The translations under genes were made by a program, and so were the position numbers. The notes beneath the pieces were generated by a model, which searched no databases, was not told where the DNA came from, and saw only the letters and a program-made list of their open reading frames with translations. A stretch of DNA of 25,460 nt from Thermoleophilia bacterium (GTDB lineage: Bacteria; Actinomycetota; Thermoleophilia; Gaiellales; Gaiellaceae), in the NCBI GenBank assembly GCA_020845695.1, contig JADLFG010000059.1, forward strand, positions 1 through 25,460, written 5' to 3'. Of this stretch, positions 13,999 through 22,075 are shown one piece after another (position 1 is the stretch's first letter; each line of letters opens with the position of its first letter).

Positions 13999-16100
13999 CC
14001 GCCGCCGCGGCTCCGCTGCGCACCGAGCTCGAGCTCGAGGGGATGACGTGCGCAGCCAGCGCCGCGCGGATCGAGAAGCGGCTGAACCGGCTCGACGGCG
14101 TCGAGGCGACCGTCAACTTCGCGACCGAGCGGGCGAGCGTGCGCTACGACCCCGCCCGGGTGGCGCTCGACGACCTCGTCGGCGCGGTCGTGTCGGCGGG
14201 CTACGGCGCGTCGCTGCCTTCGGCCGACCGCGACCGCGGCGACCCCGCCTCGGCGCTGCGCCCGCGCCTCTTCGCCGCGGTCGCGCTCGCCGTCCCGGTC
14301 GTTGCGATCTCGATGATCCCGCCGCTTTCGTTCGACGGCTGGGAGTGGTTCGCGCTCGCCCTCTCCGCGCCCGCGGTGCTCTGGGCGGGCTGGCCCTTCC
14401 ACCGCGCGGCCGCGCTCAACGCGAGGCATCTGACCGCGACCATGGACACGCTGATCTCGATCGGCACCCTCGCCGCGCTCGCGTGGTCGGTCGTCGCGCT
14501 GGCCGCGTTCGAGGACGCGGAGGTCTACTTCGAGGTCGGCGCGGTCGTCACCGCCCTGATCCTGCTCGGCCGCTACCTCGAGGCGGGCGCGCGGCGCCGC
14601 TCCGGCGCCGCGATCCGCGCCCTGCTCGAGCTCGGCGCGAAGGAGGCGCGCGTGCTGCGCGACGGCGTCGAGGTGGCCGTGCCGATCGGTGAGCTGCGGG
14701 TCGGGGACCGCTTCGTCGTGCGCCCCGGCGAGCGGATCGCGACCGACGGGACGGTCGAGGAGGGCAGCTCCGCCGTCGATCAGTCGATGTTGACCGGCGA
14801 GCCGGTGCCCGTCGACGTCGGGCCCGGCGAGCCGGTGGCCGGCGCGACCGTCAACACGTCGGGCCGGCTGATCGTCCGCGCGACGAGAGTCGGCGCCGAG
14901 ACGGCGCTCGCGCAGATCACCCGCCTCGTCGCCGAGGCGCAGGCCGGGAAGGCGCCGATCCAGCGGCTCGCCGACCGGATCTCGTCCGTGTTCGTGCCGG
15001 TCGTGATCGGGATCTCGCTCGCGACGCTCGCGGCCTGGCTCGCGATCACCGGCGACGCGTCGGCCGCGTTCACCGCGGCGGTGGCGGTGCTGATCATCGC
15101 GTGTCCGTGCGCGCTCGGCCTCGCCACCCCGACCGCGCTGATGGTCGGGACCGGCCGGGGCGCGCAGCTCGGCGTGTTGATCCGCGGGCCGGAGATCCTC
15201 GAGCAGACGCGCCGCGTGACCACGATCGTGCTCGACAAGACCGGGACGGTGACCGAGGGGAGGCTCCGGCTCACGGGCGTGACGCCCCTGAACGGAGCCT
15301 CGAGGACCGACGTGCTGCGCCTCGCCGGCGCCCTCGAGGACGCGAGCGAGCACCCGGTCGGCCGGGCGGTCGCCGCCGCCGCGCGGGCCGAGCTCGGGTC
15401 GCTGCCGGCGGTGGAGGGTTTCCGCAACCTGCCCGGCGAGGGCGTGGTCGGTCGCGTCGAGGGCCACGACGTCGAGGTGCGCAAAGCGGATGGCGGCGTC
15501 TCGGTCCGCTGGGACGGCGTCGAGCGGGCCCTGCTCGAGGTCGCCGACACGGTCAAGCCGACCAGCGCGACCGCGGTCGCGGAGCTGAAGGCGCTCGGCC
15601 TGACCCCGGTGCTCCTGACCGGCGATCGCGAGGAGACGGCCCGGGAGATCGCGGCCCGGGTGGGAATCGAGCGCGTGCTCGCGAACGTCCTCCCGGCCGG
15701 CAAGGCCGACGAGGTACGCCGGCTTCAGGCGCGCGGCGAGACCGTCGCGATGGTCGGCGACGGCATCAACGACGGGCCGGCGCTCGCCCGCGCCGACCTC
15801 GGCCTCGCGATCGGCACGGGCACCGACGTCGCGATCGAGGCCGCCGACGTGACGCTCGTCTCCGGCGACCTGCGCGCTGCCGCCGACGCCATCCGGCTCT
15901 CCAGGCGCGTCCTCGCGACGATCAAGGGCAACCTGTTCTGGGCCTTCGCCTACAACGTCGCGGCGATCCCGCTCGCGGTCGCCGGGCTGCTCGACCCGAT
16001 GGTGGCGGCGGCGGCGATGGCCGCCTCGAGCCTGTTCGTGGTCTCGAACTCGCTGCGGCTGCGGCGCTTCCGCTCGACCAGGGAGAATGCCCCGGCATGA
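13995..16100 (+). CDS. copA: Cu(I)-exporting P1B-type ATPase
   Basis: Pumps Cu(I) out of the cytoplasm using ATP. The 701 residues show one N-terminal HMA domain (10-75), membrane helices from about 92, the actuator motif SMLTGEPVP and the ion-binding CPC motif (Cys370-Pro-Cys372). These are followed by phosphorylation Asp414 in DKTGTVTEG, the EHPVGRAV nucleotide-site motif, [16 protein letters not shown], and the final helices with [10 protein letters not shown] and [12 protein letters not shown], typical of the Cu(I) subgroup. The HMA site reads GMTCAAS: Cys19 is kept but the second cysteine is Ser22, so this domain probably cannot bind Cu(I) normally. GTG start overlaps copZ, and the stop overlaps csoR (ATGA). 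Confidence 0.96.
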   Translation: MTAAAAPLRTELELEGMTCAASAARIEKRLNRLDGVEATVNFATERASVRYDPARVALDDLVGAVVSAGYGASLPSADRDRGDPASALRPRLFAAVALAVPVVAISMIPPLSFDGWEWFALALSAPAVLWAGWPFHRAAALNARHLTATMDTLISIGTLAALAWSVVALAAFEDAEVYFEVGAVVTALILLGRYLEAGARRRSGAAIRALLELGAKEARVLRDGVEVAVPIGELRVGDRFVVRPGERIATDGTVEEGSSAVDQSMLTGEPVPVDVGPGEPVAGATVNTSGRLIVRATRVGAETALAQITRLVAEAQAGKAPIQRLADRISSVFVPVVIGISLATLAAWLAITGDASAAFTAAVAVLIIACPCALGLATPTALMVGTGRGAQLGVLIRGPEILEQTRRVTTIVLDKTGTVTEGRLRLTGVTPLNGASRTDVLRLAGALEDASEHPVGRAVAAAARAELGSLPAVEGFRNLPGEGVVGRVEGHDVEVRKADGGVSVRWDGVERALLEVADTVKPTSATAVAELKALGLTPVLLTGDREETAREIAARVGIERVLANVLPAGKADEVRRLQARGETVAMVGDGINDGPALARADLGLAIGTGTDVAIEAADVTLVSGDLRAAADAIRLSRRVLATIKGNLFWAFAYNVAAIPLAVAGLLDPMVAAAAMAASSLFVVSNSLRLRRFRSTRENAPA

Positions 16101-16387
16101 GCCACGGGTACAGCGCGGGCAAGGACGCCCTGATCCGGCGGCTGCACCGGATCGAGGGTCAGGTACGCGGGATCGAGCGGATGATCGACGAGGACCGCTA
16201 CTGCATCGACGTCCTCACCCAGATCTCGGCCGCCACGACCGCGCTCGAGAGCCTCGCCTTCAAGGTGCTCGACGATCACGTCAACCACTGCGTCCGCGGC
16301 GCGCTCGAGTCGGGCGATCCCGAGGAGGCGCAGCGCAAGAGCCGGGAGCTCCTCGATGCCGTTCACCGGTTCTCACGAGCCCGGTAG
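16097..16387 (+). CDS. csoR: copper-sensing repressor CsoR
   Basis: All-alpha DUF156-family repressor that leaves DNA when it binds Cu(I). The 96 residues carry the Cu(I) ligand set at Cys36, His61 and Cys65, the same numbers as in Mycobacterium tuberculosis CsoR. The basic DNA-contact region [16 protein letters not shown] is intact. The ATG overlaps the copA stop by four bases (ATGA), so it is the third gene of copZ-copA-csoR, giving negative autoregulation through the operator at 13768-13786. Confidence 0.96.
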   Translation: MSHGYSAGKDALIRRLHRIEGQVRGIERMIDEDRYCIDVLTQISAATTALESLAFKVLDDHVNHCVRGALESGDPEEAQRKSRELLDAVHRFSRAR

Positions 16388-16787
16388 GTCGGTCCTCCCC
16401 TCGTTCCTGACGCCGCCGGTCGCCGTCGCGGCGATCTGGGTGGCAATCGCTCCCTACCTGGTCACGGCTGCGCCCGCGCTCGAGCGGGCGCTGATCGGGC
16501 CGCTACCCGGAGCGGTCGCGCTCGCGTTCGCGCTCGCCGACTACGGGCTCTGGCGGCGCCGCGGACGACCCTGGCACGACTGGCACGTGATTCTGCTCCT
16601 CCTGCCCGCGATCGCGGCCGGCGTCTGGGTCGCCGTCGGAGCGCTCGTCCTCGACGCCGGCCTGACCCGCGTGCAGCTGCTGGTTGCCGCCGTCGGCCCC
16701 GGTGTCGCCCTCGTCGGCCTGCTCACGACCGCGGTCTCCTACCACGGCCGCCACCACCCGGACGAGTACCGCCTGCCGCCGGCGTAG
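16356..16787 (+). CDS. small integral membrane protein of unknown function
   Basis: 143 residues with four hydrophobic stretches: about 20-38, 48-64, 77-99 and 108-126. W/P-containing repeats (AAIWVAIAPYLV and a later WVAVGALVL) faintly recall SPW-repeat membrane proteins, but this is not a firm assignment. The C-terminus has a histidine cluster (SYHGRHHPDEY). The ATG at 16356 lies within the end of csoR (32-nt overlap in another frame), so it may be the fourth gene of the copper operon. The product could sit in the membrane with a metal-binding tail, but function is unknown. A shorter non-ATG start could not be identified. Confidence 0.6.
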   Translation: MPFTGSHEPGRSVLPSFLTPPVAVAAIWVAIAPYLVTAAPALERALIGPLPGAVALAFALADYGLWRRRGRPWHDWHVILLLLPAIAAGVWVAVGALVLDAGLTRVQLLVAAVGPGVALVGLLTTAVSYHGRHHPDEYRLPPA

Positions 16788-16796
16788 GATCAGGGG
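16785..16796 (+). promoter_or_regulatory. -10 element of the M19 dipeptidase gene, predicted leaderless
   Basis: TAGGAT (16785-16790; its TAG is the stop codon of the preceding gene), then CAGGGG and the GTG start at 16797. The G-run could alternatively act as a very close Shine-Dalgarno. No -35 was recognised. Confidence 0.45.
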
Positions 16797-17801
16797 GTGG
16801 CTTCGCCCGAGCTCTTCGCGCGCGCGGAGGCGCTCCACCGTGAGCACCCGGTTGTCGACTGCCACTCGGACCTCCCGATCGACCTCTTCCGTCGGCGACG
16901 CGCGGGCGAGCCTGACCCGCTCGCCGGCGACTGGCTCGGACGCCTGCGCGCGGGCGGCGTCCGCTTCGCGTTTCTCGCCACCGGCGGCGACGTCCCCGAC
17001 GACCACGACGCGAACGGGCGCCCGAACCTGCGGGCCCTCCAGCTGATCGACGACGTTCGCGCGGAGGCCGACCCCCACCCCGGACTGCGGGTGGTCGAGT
17101 GGGCGGAGGACGTGGGGACGGTGATCGCATCCGGGGAGGTCGGGCTCGTGCTGCACCTCGAGGGCCTGCGCCCGCTGGTCGGCCGCCTCGACTCGGTGCG
17201 CCACTTCCACCGCCTCGGGGTGCGCTCGGCGCAGCTCACCTGGAACGGTGCCAACGAGCTCGCGGACGGCGTCGGCGTCTCGCGCCCCGGCGGCCTGACG
17301 CCGCTCGGCCGCGAGGTCGTCGCCGAGCTCGACCGGCAGGCAATCCTGATCGACGTCTCGCACCTCGCGGAGCCCGGCTTCTGGGAGCTCGTGGCGCTCG
17401 CCAGGGGCCCGCTCGTGGCCTCGCACGCGAACGCGGCGGCGATCTGCCCGCACCCCCGGAACCTCAGCGACGACCAGATCCGGGCGATCGCGGAGTCCGG
17501 CGGCTACATCGGCGTCTGCTTCGTGTCCGCGTTCATCGGCGACCCCGCCGGGCTGGAGCGCCTGCTCGACCACGTCGACCACATCGCCGGCCTCGCCGGC
17601 GTCGACGCGGTCGCGGTTGGCCCCGACCACGCGGACTACCTCGAAGGGGACGACGACGTCCCGGAGGAGCTGCGCCGCGTCGAGACGCTGCCGGCCTTCA
17701 CGGCGGGGCTACTCGGGCGCGGCTACACGGAGGCCGAGGCGGCGAAGATCGTCGGCGGCAACGCGCTGCGCGTCCTGCGCCGGACGCTTCCACCCGCCTA
17801 G
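16797..17801 (+). CDS. membrane dipeptidase-like hydrolase (peptidase family M19)
   Basis: Dinuclear zinc dipeptidase of the amidohydrolase fold; family members cleave dipeptides, including D-amino-acid-containing ones. The 334 residues show the full ligand set: His23 and Asp25 (VDCHSDLP), bridging Glu122 (LHLEGL), His189 (DVSHL) and His210 (ASHANA). LTWNGANELADG, HPRNLSDDQIRAIAESGGYIG and GPDHAD are also family motifs. No signal peptide or GPI-like tail is seen, so it is probably cytosolic. GTG start is fixed by the -10 element just before it. The next gene starts 20 nt later with its own -10. No functional link to the diol dehydratase genes is evident. Confidence 0.92.
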   Translation: MASPELFARAEALHREHPVVDCHSDLPIDLFRRRRAGEPDPLAGDWLGRLRAGGVRFAFLATGGDVPDDHDANGRPNLRALQLIDDVRAEADPHPGLRVVEWAEDVGTVIASGEVGLVLHLEGLRPLVGRLDSVRHFHRLGVRSAQLTWNGANELADGVGVSRPGGLTPLGREVVAELDRQAILIDVSHLAEPGFWELVALARGPLVASHANAAAICPHPRNLSDDQIRAIAESGGYIGVCFVSAFIGDPAGLERLLDHVDHIAGLAGVDAVAVGPDHADYLEGDDDVPEELRRVETLPAFTAGLLGRGYTEAEAAKIVGGNALRVLRRTLPPA

Positions 17802-17809
17802 AAAACGGT

Positions 17810-17821
17810 TACCCTCCGGGC
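17810..17821 (+). promoter_or_regulatory. -10 element of the diol dehydratase operon, predicted leaderless
   Basis: TACCCT (17810-17815), CCGGGC, then GTG at 17822. The preceding AAAACGGT is one of the few A-rich stretches in the window. The -35 is unclear. Confidence 0.5.
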
Positions 17822-18253
17822 GTGGCCGCGTTTGACCCGCGCACCGACTACCCGCTTGGAACGCGACGTCCCGAGCTCGTGACGACGCCCGCGGGGGTCC
17901 CGCTCGATCGCGTCGATCTGGCGGCCCTGCGGGAGGGGCGGATCGGCGCCGCCGACCTGCGAGCGAGCGGCGAGACCCTCGGCCGCCAGGCGGCGATCGC
18001 GGCCGCGTCGGGACGGGAGCAGCTCGCCGCCAGCCTCGCCCGCGCCGCCGAGCTCGCCGCGGTCCCGGACGAGGTGATCCTCGGGGTCTACACGGCACTG
18101 CGCCCCCGGCGCGCGACCGCCGGGGAGCTCGAGGCCTGGGCGGAGCGGCTCGAGCGCGAGCACGACGCGCCCGCCGCGGCCGCCTTCGTCCGCGAGGCAC
18201 GGGCAGCCTACGCTGCCCGCGACCTGCTCCTGCCCGAGCCCGAGACGTCGTGA
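17822..18253 (+). CDS. pduE: diol/glycerol dehydratase small subunit
   Basis: Small (gamma) subunit of adenosylcobalamin-dependent diol/glycerol dehydratase, which converts 1,2-diols or glycerol to aldehydes. The 143 residues match PduE along their length: DYPLGTRRPELVTTPAGVPL, the GRIGAADLRASGETLGRQA segment, ELAAVPDEVILGVYTALRPRR, and the terminal FVREARAAYAARDLL. The GTG start directly follows the -10 element. Its stop overlaps the next gene's GTG by four bases (GTGA). It precedes the large-subunit gene, whereas the canonical pdu order is C-D-E. Confidence 0.92.
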   Translation: MAAFDPRTDYPLGTRRPELVTTPAGVPLDRVDLAALREGRIGAADLRASGETLGRQAAIAAASGREQLAASLARAAELAAVPDEVILGVYTALRPRRATAGELEAWAERLEREHDAPAAAAFVREARAAYAARDLLLPEPETS

Positions 18254-20478
18254 CCAGCTCGCGGCGGGCAGACGCGCGCCGCGAGCGCGAGCTGCGACGG
18301 GAGACGCTGATCGAGCCCCGGGCGGAGCTCGGGCTCGTCGCCCTCGCCGGCCCGACCGACCCGGAGCCCAGCCTCGTGCTCGAGGGCGGGCGCGTGGTCG
18401 AGCTCGACGGACGGCCCGAGGCCGAGTTCGACGTGCTCGACCGCTTCATCGCCGCCCACGGCATCGACCCCGAGGCGGCGGCCGAGGCGGCGGCGCTCAC
18501 GGATTCGGAGATCGCGCGGCGGCTCGTCGACGTCGACGTTCCGCGGGCGGAGCTCGTGCGGATGTCGGCCGGGCTCTCGCCCGCCCGGCTCGCGCGGATC
18601 GCCGTGCTGCTCGACCCGGTCGAGCTGATGTTCGCGCTGAAGAAGCTGCGGGCGCGGCGGCGGCCGGCGAACCAGGCTCACGTCACGAACCGCAAGGAGA
18701 ACCCGGCGCTGCTCGCCGCCGACGCCGCCGAGGCGGCGGCGCGCGGCTTCGCCGAGATCGAGACGACGGTCGGGGTGGCCCGCTACGCGCCGCTGAACGC
18801 GATCGCGATCCTGGTCGGCTCCCAGGTCGGGCGACCGGGCGTTCTCACGCAGTGCTCGGTCGAGGAGCTGCGCAACCTCCAGCTCGGGATCCAGGGCCTG
18901 ACCGCCTACTCGGAGACGCTGTCCGTGTACGGGACGGAGCCGTGCTTCGTCGACGGCGACGACACGCCCTGGTCGAAGGCGTTCCTCGCCTCGGCGTACG
19001 CATCGCGCGGGATCAAGGTCCGGTTCACGTCCGGTGCCGGCTCGGAGGCGCTGATGGGCCACGCGCAGGGCTGCTCGATGCTGTACCTCGAGGCGCGCTG
19101 CCTGTGCGTCGTCCGGGCCGCCGGCGCGCAGGGCGTTCAGAACGGCGGCATCTCGACCGTCACGCTGGCGCTCGCGCTGCCGGGCGGGACGCGTGCGATC
19201 CTGGCCGAGAACCTGATCGCGGCCTGGCTCGATCTCGAGGTCGCCTCCGGCAACGACGCGATCGCCTCCCACTCGGCAATCCGCAAGACGGCGAAGCTGA
19301 TGGGCCAGTTCCTGCCGGGAACCGACTTCGTCACCTCCGGCTACAGCGTCATGCCGAGGTACGACAACATGTTCGGCGGCGGCAACTACGACTCGGACGA
19401 CCTCGACGAGTGGCTGACGATCCAGCGCGACTGGCAGGTCGACGCCGGCATCGAGCCGCTCTCGGAGGAGGCGGCGGTGGCGGTGCGGGAGCGGGCGGCC
19501 CGCGCTGTCCAGGCCGTCTTCGCCGGCCTCGGCTTCCCGCCCGTGACGGACGCGGAGGTGGCGGCCGCGGCAGTCGCCCAGGACAGCCGCGACCTGCCGG
19601 ACCGCGACCGGGCGGCCGACGTCGCCGCCGCCGACCGCGTGCTGGCGGAAGGGATCGGCGGTGGCGCTGTCGCGCTCGCGCTCGACCGCGCCGGGTTCGA
19701 CGACGTGGCCGAGGCGGTCGTCGCGCTCCAGCGGCTGCGGGTGGCCGCCGACACCCTCCAGACGTCGGCGATCGTCGGGCCCGGGTTCGCCGTCGAGTCG
19801 GCCGTCAACGATCCGAACCGCTACCTCGGACCCGGGAGCGGCTACCGGCTCGAGGGCGAGCGCTGGGAGCGGCTGCGCACGCTTCCTCACCAGGCCGACC
19901 CGTCGACGCTCGCGCTCCAGGATCGCTCCGCCGAGCCGAAGCTCCTCGTGCGCGGCGACGCCCGCGCGGGCGCGCAGCCCGACGAGGTCGTGATCGCGAT
20001 CGGCCCGGCGTTCCTCGGACGGCTGCGGGAGACGATCGGGGGCCTGCCGCACGAGGCGGTGCTGGCGGCGGTCGCCGACGGCGTTCGAGCCGGGGGAGCC
20101 CGGCCCAGGATCGTCCGGGTGCGCCGCTCCTCGGACGTCGCCTTCATCGGCCACGACGGCGCGCGGCTCTCGGGCTCGGGGATCGCGGTCGGCCTCCAGT
20201 CGAAGGGGACGGCGGTGATCCACCGGGCCGACCTCCAGCCGCTCGACAACCTGGAGCTGTTCGGGATGGCGCCGCTCTTGACGCTCGACTCCTACCGCAC
20301 GATCGGCCGCAACGCGGCCGCGTACGCGCTCGAGCGCCGCACGAGCCCGGTGCCGGTCGAGCTCGACAACTACGCGCGGGCGAAGCTGATCGTGAAGACG
20401 ACGCTCCTGCACGCGGCCGAGACCGAGGCGGCCGACCCCGGGGCGGGCCCGCTCGAGCTCGCGCTCGAGCTCGCCTGA
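18250..20478 (+). CDS. pduCD: diol/glycerol dehydratase, fused large and medium subunits
   Basis: Catalytic B12-dependent dehydratase. Residues 1 to about 551 are the large-subunit TIM barrel. Active-site residues sit one position beyond Klebsiella oxytoca numbering: Gln142 and His144 (NQAHVTN), Glu171, Glu222, Gln297 and Ser302 (VQNGGIS), Asp336 (ASGND) and Ser363 (TSGYS). Residues from about 565 to 742 are a medium (PduD) subunit: PDEVVIAIGPAF, FIGHDGARLSGSGIAVGLQS, TVIHRADL-like AVIHRADLQPLDNLELF, and the NYARAKL end. The join falls after GYRLEGERWERL with a short linker and no stop or frameshift. With the upstream small subunit this makes a complete enzyme from two genes. Reactivase, adenosyltransferase, aldehyde dehydrogenase and shell proteins are absent from the window. 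Confidence 0.95.
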   Translation: MTSSRRADARRERELRRETLIEPRAELGLVALAGPTDPEPSLVLEGGRVVELDGRPEAEFDVLDRFIAAHGIDPEAAAEAAALTDSEIARRLVDVDVPRAELVRMSAGLSPARLARIAVLLDPVELMFALKKLRARRRPANQAHVTNRKENPALLAADAAEAAARGFAEIETTVGVARYAPLNAIAILVGSQVGRPGVLTQCSVEELRNLQLGIQGLTAYSETLSVYGTEPCFVDGDDTPWSKAFLASAYASRGIKVRFTSGAGSEALMGHAQGCSMLYLEARCLCVVRAAGAQGVQNGGISTVTLALALPGGTRAILAENLIAAWLDLEVASGNDAIASHSAIRKTAKLMGQFLPGTDFVTSGYSVMPRYDNMFGGGNYDSDDLDEWLTIQRDWQVDAGIEPLSEEAAVAVRERAARAVQAVFAGLGFPPVTDAEVAAAAVAQDSRDLPDRDRAADVAAADRVLAEGIGGGAVALALDRAGFDDVAEAVVALQRLRVAADTLQTSAIVGPGFAVESAVNDPNRYLGPGSGYRLEGERWERLRTLPHQADPSTLALQDRSAEPKLLVRGDARAGAQPDEVVIAIGPAFLGRLRETIGGLPHEAVLAAVADGVRAGGARPRIVRVRRSSDVAFIGHDGARLSGSGIAVGLQSKGTAVIHRADLQPLDNLELFGMAPLLTLDSYRTIGRNAAAYALERRTSPVPVELDNYARAKLIVKTTLLHAAETEAADPGAGPLELALELA

Positions 20479-20490
20479 GCCTCGGCGCCG

Positions 20491-21252
20491 TCAGCGACCG
20501 AGGTAGCCGCCGTCGACGGGCAGGACCGCGCCGTGGACGTAGCGTCCGGCCGGCGAGACGAGGAACGCGATCGCGTCCGCGATCTCCGCCGCGCTCGCCC
20601 AGCGACCGGCGGGGATCCGGTCCGTGATCTCGGCGAGGCGCCGCCCGTCGGCACGCAGCGCCTCTGTCAGCTCGGTCTCCGTGTAGCCGGGCGCGATCGC
20701 GTTGACGCGGATCCCGAGGGGAGCCCACTCGTTCGCCTGGGCCTTCGCGAGCTGCGCGACCCCGCCCTTGCTCGCCGAGTACGAGGCGACGCCGACGCCG
20801 CCGTGGAAGGAGAGCAGCGAGGCGACATGGACGATCCTGCCGCCGCCGCCCGCGGCCGCGAAGATCCGTGCGGCGGCGCGCGTGACGGCGAAGGCCGAGA
20901 TCAGATTGACGTCGACCACGCGGCGGAACTCCTCGAGCGCCGCTTCGAGCGCCGGCTCGCGCACGATCGTGCCGGCGTTGGCGACGCAGACGTCGAGCCG
21001 CCCGAGCCGCGCCGCCGCCTCCTGGACGGCCGCCTCGGCCGCCGGCGGGTCGCCGAGATCGGCGGGGACGACGATCGCCCGGCGGCCCAGCGCCTCGACC
21101 GCGGCCACCGTCGCGGCGGCCCCGTCGCGCTGGACGAGCGCGACGTCGGCGCCCAGGGCCGCGAGCCGCTCCGCGGTCGCGCGGCCGATCCCCCGGCTCG
21201 CTCCGGTCACGAGCGCCGCCTCGCCGGCGAGGAACGGGTGGTACGTCTCCAC
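20491..21252 (-). CDS. SDR oxidoreductase, KduD-like (2-dehydro-3-deoxygluconate dehydrogenase type)
   Basis: Classical NAD(P)-dependent short-chain dehydrogenase of 253 residues. It has the cofactor motif TGASRGIG (17-24), NAG (VANAGT), the catalytic Ser-Tyr-Lys in HVASLLSFHGG and YSASKGG, and the C-terminal YVHGAVLPVDGGYLGR. The GVGVASYSASKGGVAQLAKAQ...EWAPLGIRVNAIAPGYTETELT stretch is typical of KduD/gluconate-5-dehydrogenase-like members; exact substrate is not decidable. GTG start at 21250-21252, eight bases after the PPK2 stop, so it is the last gene of the FNT-GDH-PPK2 operon. Convergent with the dehydratase gene, 12 bp apart. Confidence 0.9.
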   Translation of the reverse strand: METYHPFLAGEAALVTGASRGIGRATAERLAALGADVALVQRDGAAATVAAVEALGRRAIVVPADLGDPPAAEAAVQEAAARLGRLDVCVANAGTIVREPALEAALEEFRRVVDVNLISAFAVTRAAARIFAAAGGGGRIVHVASLLSFHGGVGVASYSASKGGVAQLAKAQANEWAPLGIRVNAIAPGYTETELTEALRADGRRLAEITDRIPAGRWASAAEIADAIAFLVSPAGRYVHGAVLPVDGGYLGR

Positions 21253-21259
21253 GGCGCGC

Positions 21260-22075
21260 CTACGTGACGACGATTGAGCTCAGGTCCTCGACCGGCTCGG
21301 GGAAGCGCGGGTCGAGCTCCCGCAGCGTCTCGACGAGCAGGCTCGCGACGGCGGCGTTGCGCACCCACTTGCGGTCGGCGGGTACGACGTACCAGGGCGC
21401 CCAGGCCGTCGAGGTCTTCGTCAGCGCGTCCTCGTAGGCATCCGTGTAGGCATCCCAGAGCGCGCGGTCCTCGAGGTCGCCGGCCCGGAACTTCCAGCGC
21501 TTCTCCGGGTCGTCGATCCGGGCCTGGAGCCGGGCACGCTGCTCGTCCGGGGAGAGATGGAGAAACACCTTCACGATCGTCGTGCCCTCCTCGGCGAGCA
21601 GCCGCTCGAGCTCGCGAACGTGCCGGTAGCGCCGCCGCCAGACCGCCCTCGGCACGAGCTCCCGGACGCGGACGACGAGCAGGTCCTCGTAGTGGGAGCG
21701 GTTGAAGATGCCGATCTCGCCGCGGGCCGGGCAGACGGCGTGCACGCGCCAGAGGTAGTCGTGGGCGAGCTCCGTCACGGTCGGGGCCTTGAACGAGGCG
21801 ACCCGGCAGCCCTGGGGGTTGACGCCCCGGAAGACGTGGCGGATCGTCCCGTCCTTGCCGGACGTGTCGAGCCCCTGGAGGACGAGCAGGAGGCTGCGGC
21901 GAGCCTCGGCCCAGAGCCGCTCCTGGAGGCCGCGCAGCTCGGCGATCAGCTCGTCGACGAGCGCCTGCGACTCCTCCTTACCGTCGAGGCCGAGCCGGTC
22001 GGCGGGGTCGCGCTCGCGAATGCCGGCCGGCCGGCCCGGCGGCACGAGCAGGCGCTCGCGGGCCCCGTCGATCAC
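21260..22075 (-). CDS. ppk2: polyphosphate:nucleotide phosphotransferase, PPK2 family
   Basis: Uses polyphosphate to phosphorylate nucleoside mono- or diphosphates, or runs in reverse. The 271 residues have Walker A GLDTSGKDG (68-76), the GVNPQGCRVASFKAPT segment, Walker B-like IGIFNRSHYEDLLVVRV (121-137), the lid-region basic residues ERLWKF-like EKRWKFRAGD, and the ending TSTAWAPWYVVPADRKWVRN. The subclass (ADP-, AMP- or dual-specific) cannot be settled by eye; the VNPQG-SFK pattern recalls class III. The open frame runs far upstream, but the real start is GTG 22073-22075, which overlaps the GDH stop by four bases (GTGA). It is unrelated in fold to the PPK1 of this window. Confidence 0.94.
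   Translation of the reverse strand: MIDGARERLLVPPGRPAGIRERDPADRLGLDGKEESQALVDELIAELRGLQERLWAEARRSLLLVLQGLDTSGKDGTIRHVFRGVNPQGCRVASFKAPTVTELAHDYLWRVHAVCPARGEIGIFNRSHYEDLLVVRVRELVPRAVWRRRYRHVRELERLLAEEGTTIVKVFLHLSPDEQRARLQARIDDPEKRWKFRAGDLEDRALWDAYTDAYEDALTKTSTAWAPWYVVPADRKWVRNAAVASLLVETLRELDPRFPEPVEDLSSIVVT

Noticed and set aside
18208..20412. 734-codon minus-strand frame opposite the diol dehydratase
   Set aside because: Arg/Asp/Val-rich antisense shadow; the plus strand encodes a complete enzyme with all active-site residues.
17822..20478. Bacterial microcompartment (pdu/eut) locus
   Set aside because: No shell proteins, encapsulation peptides or partner enzymes were found on either side.
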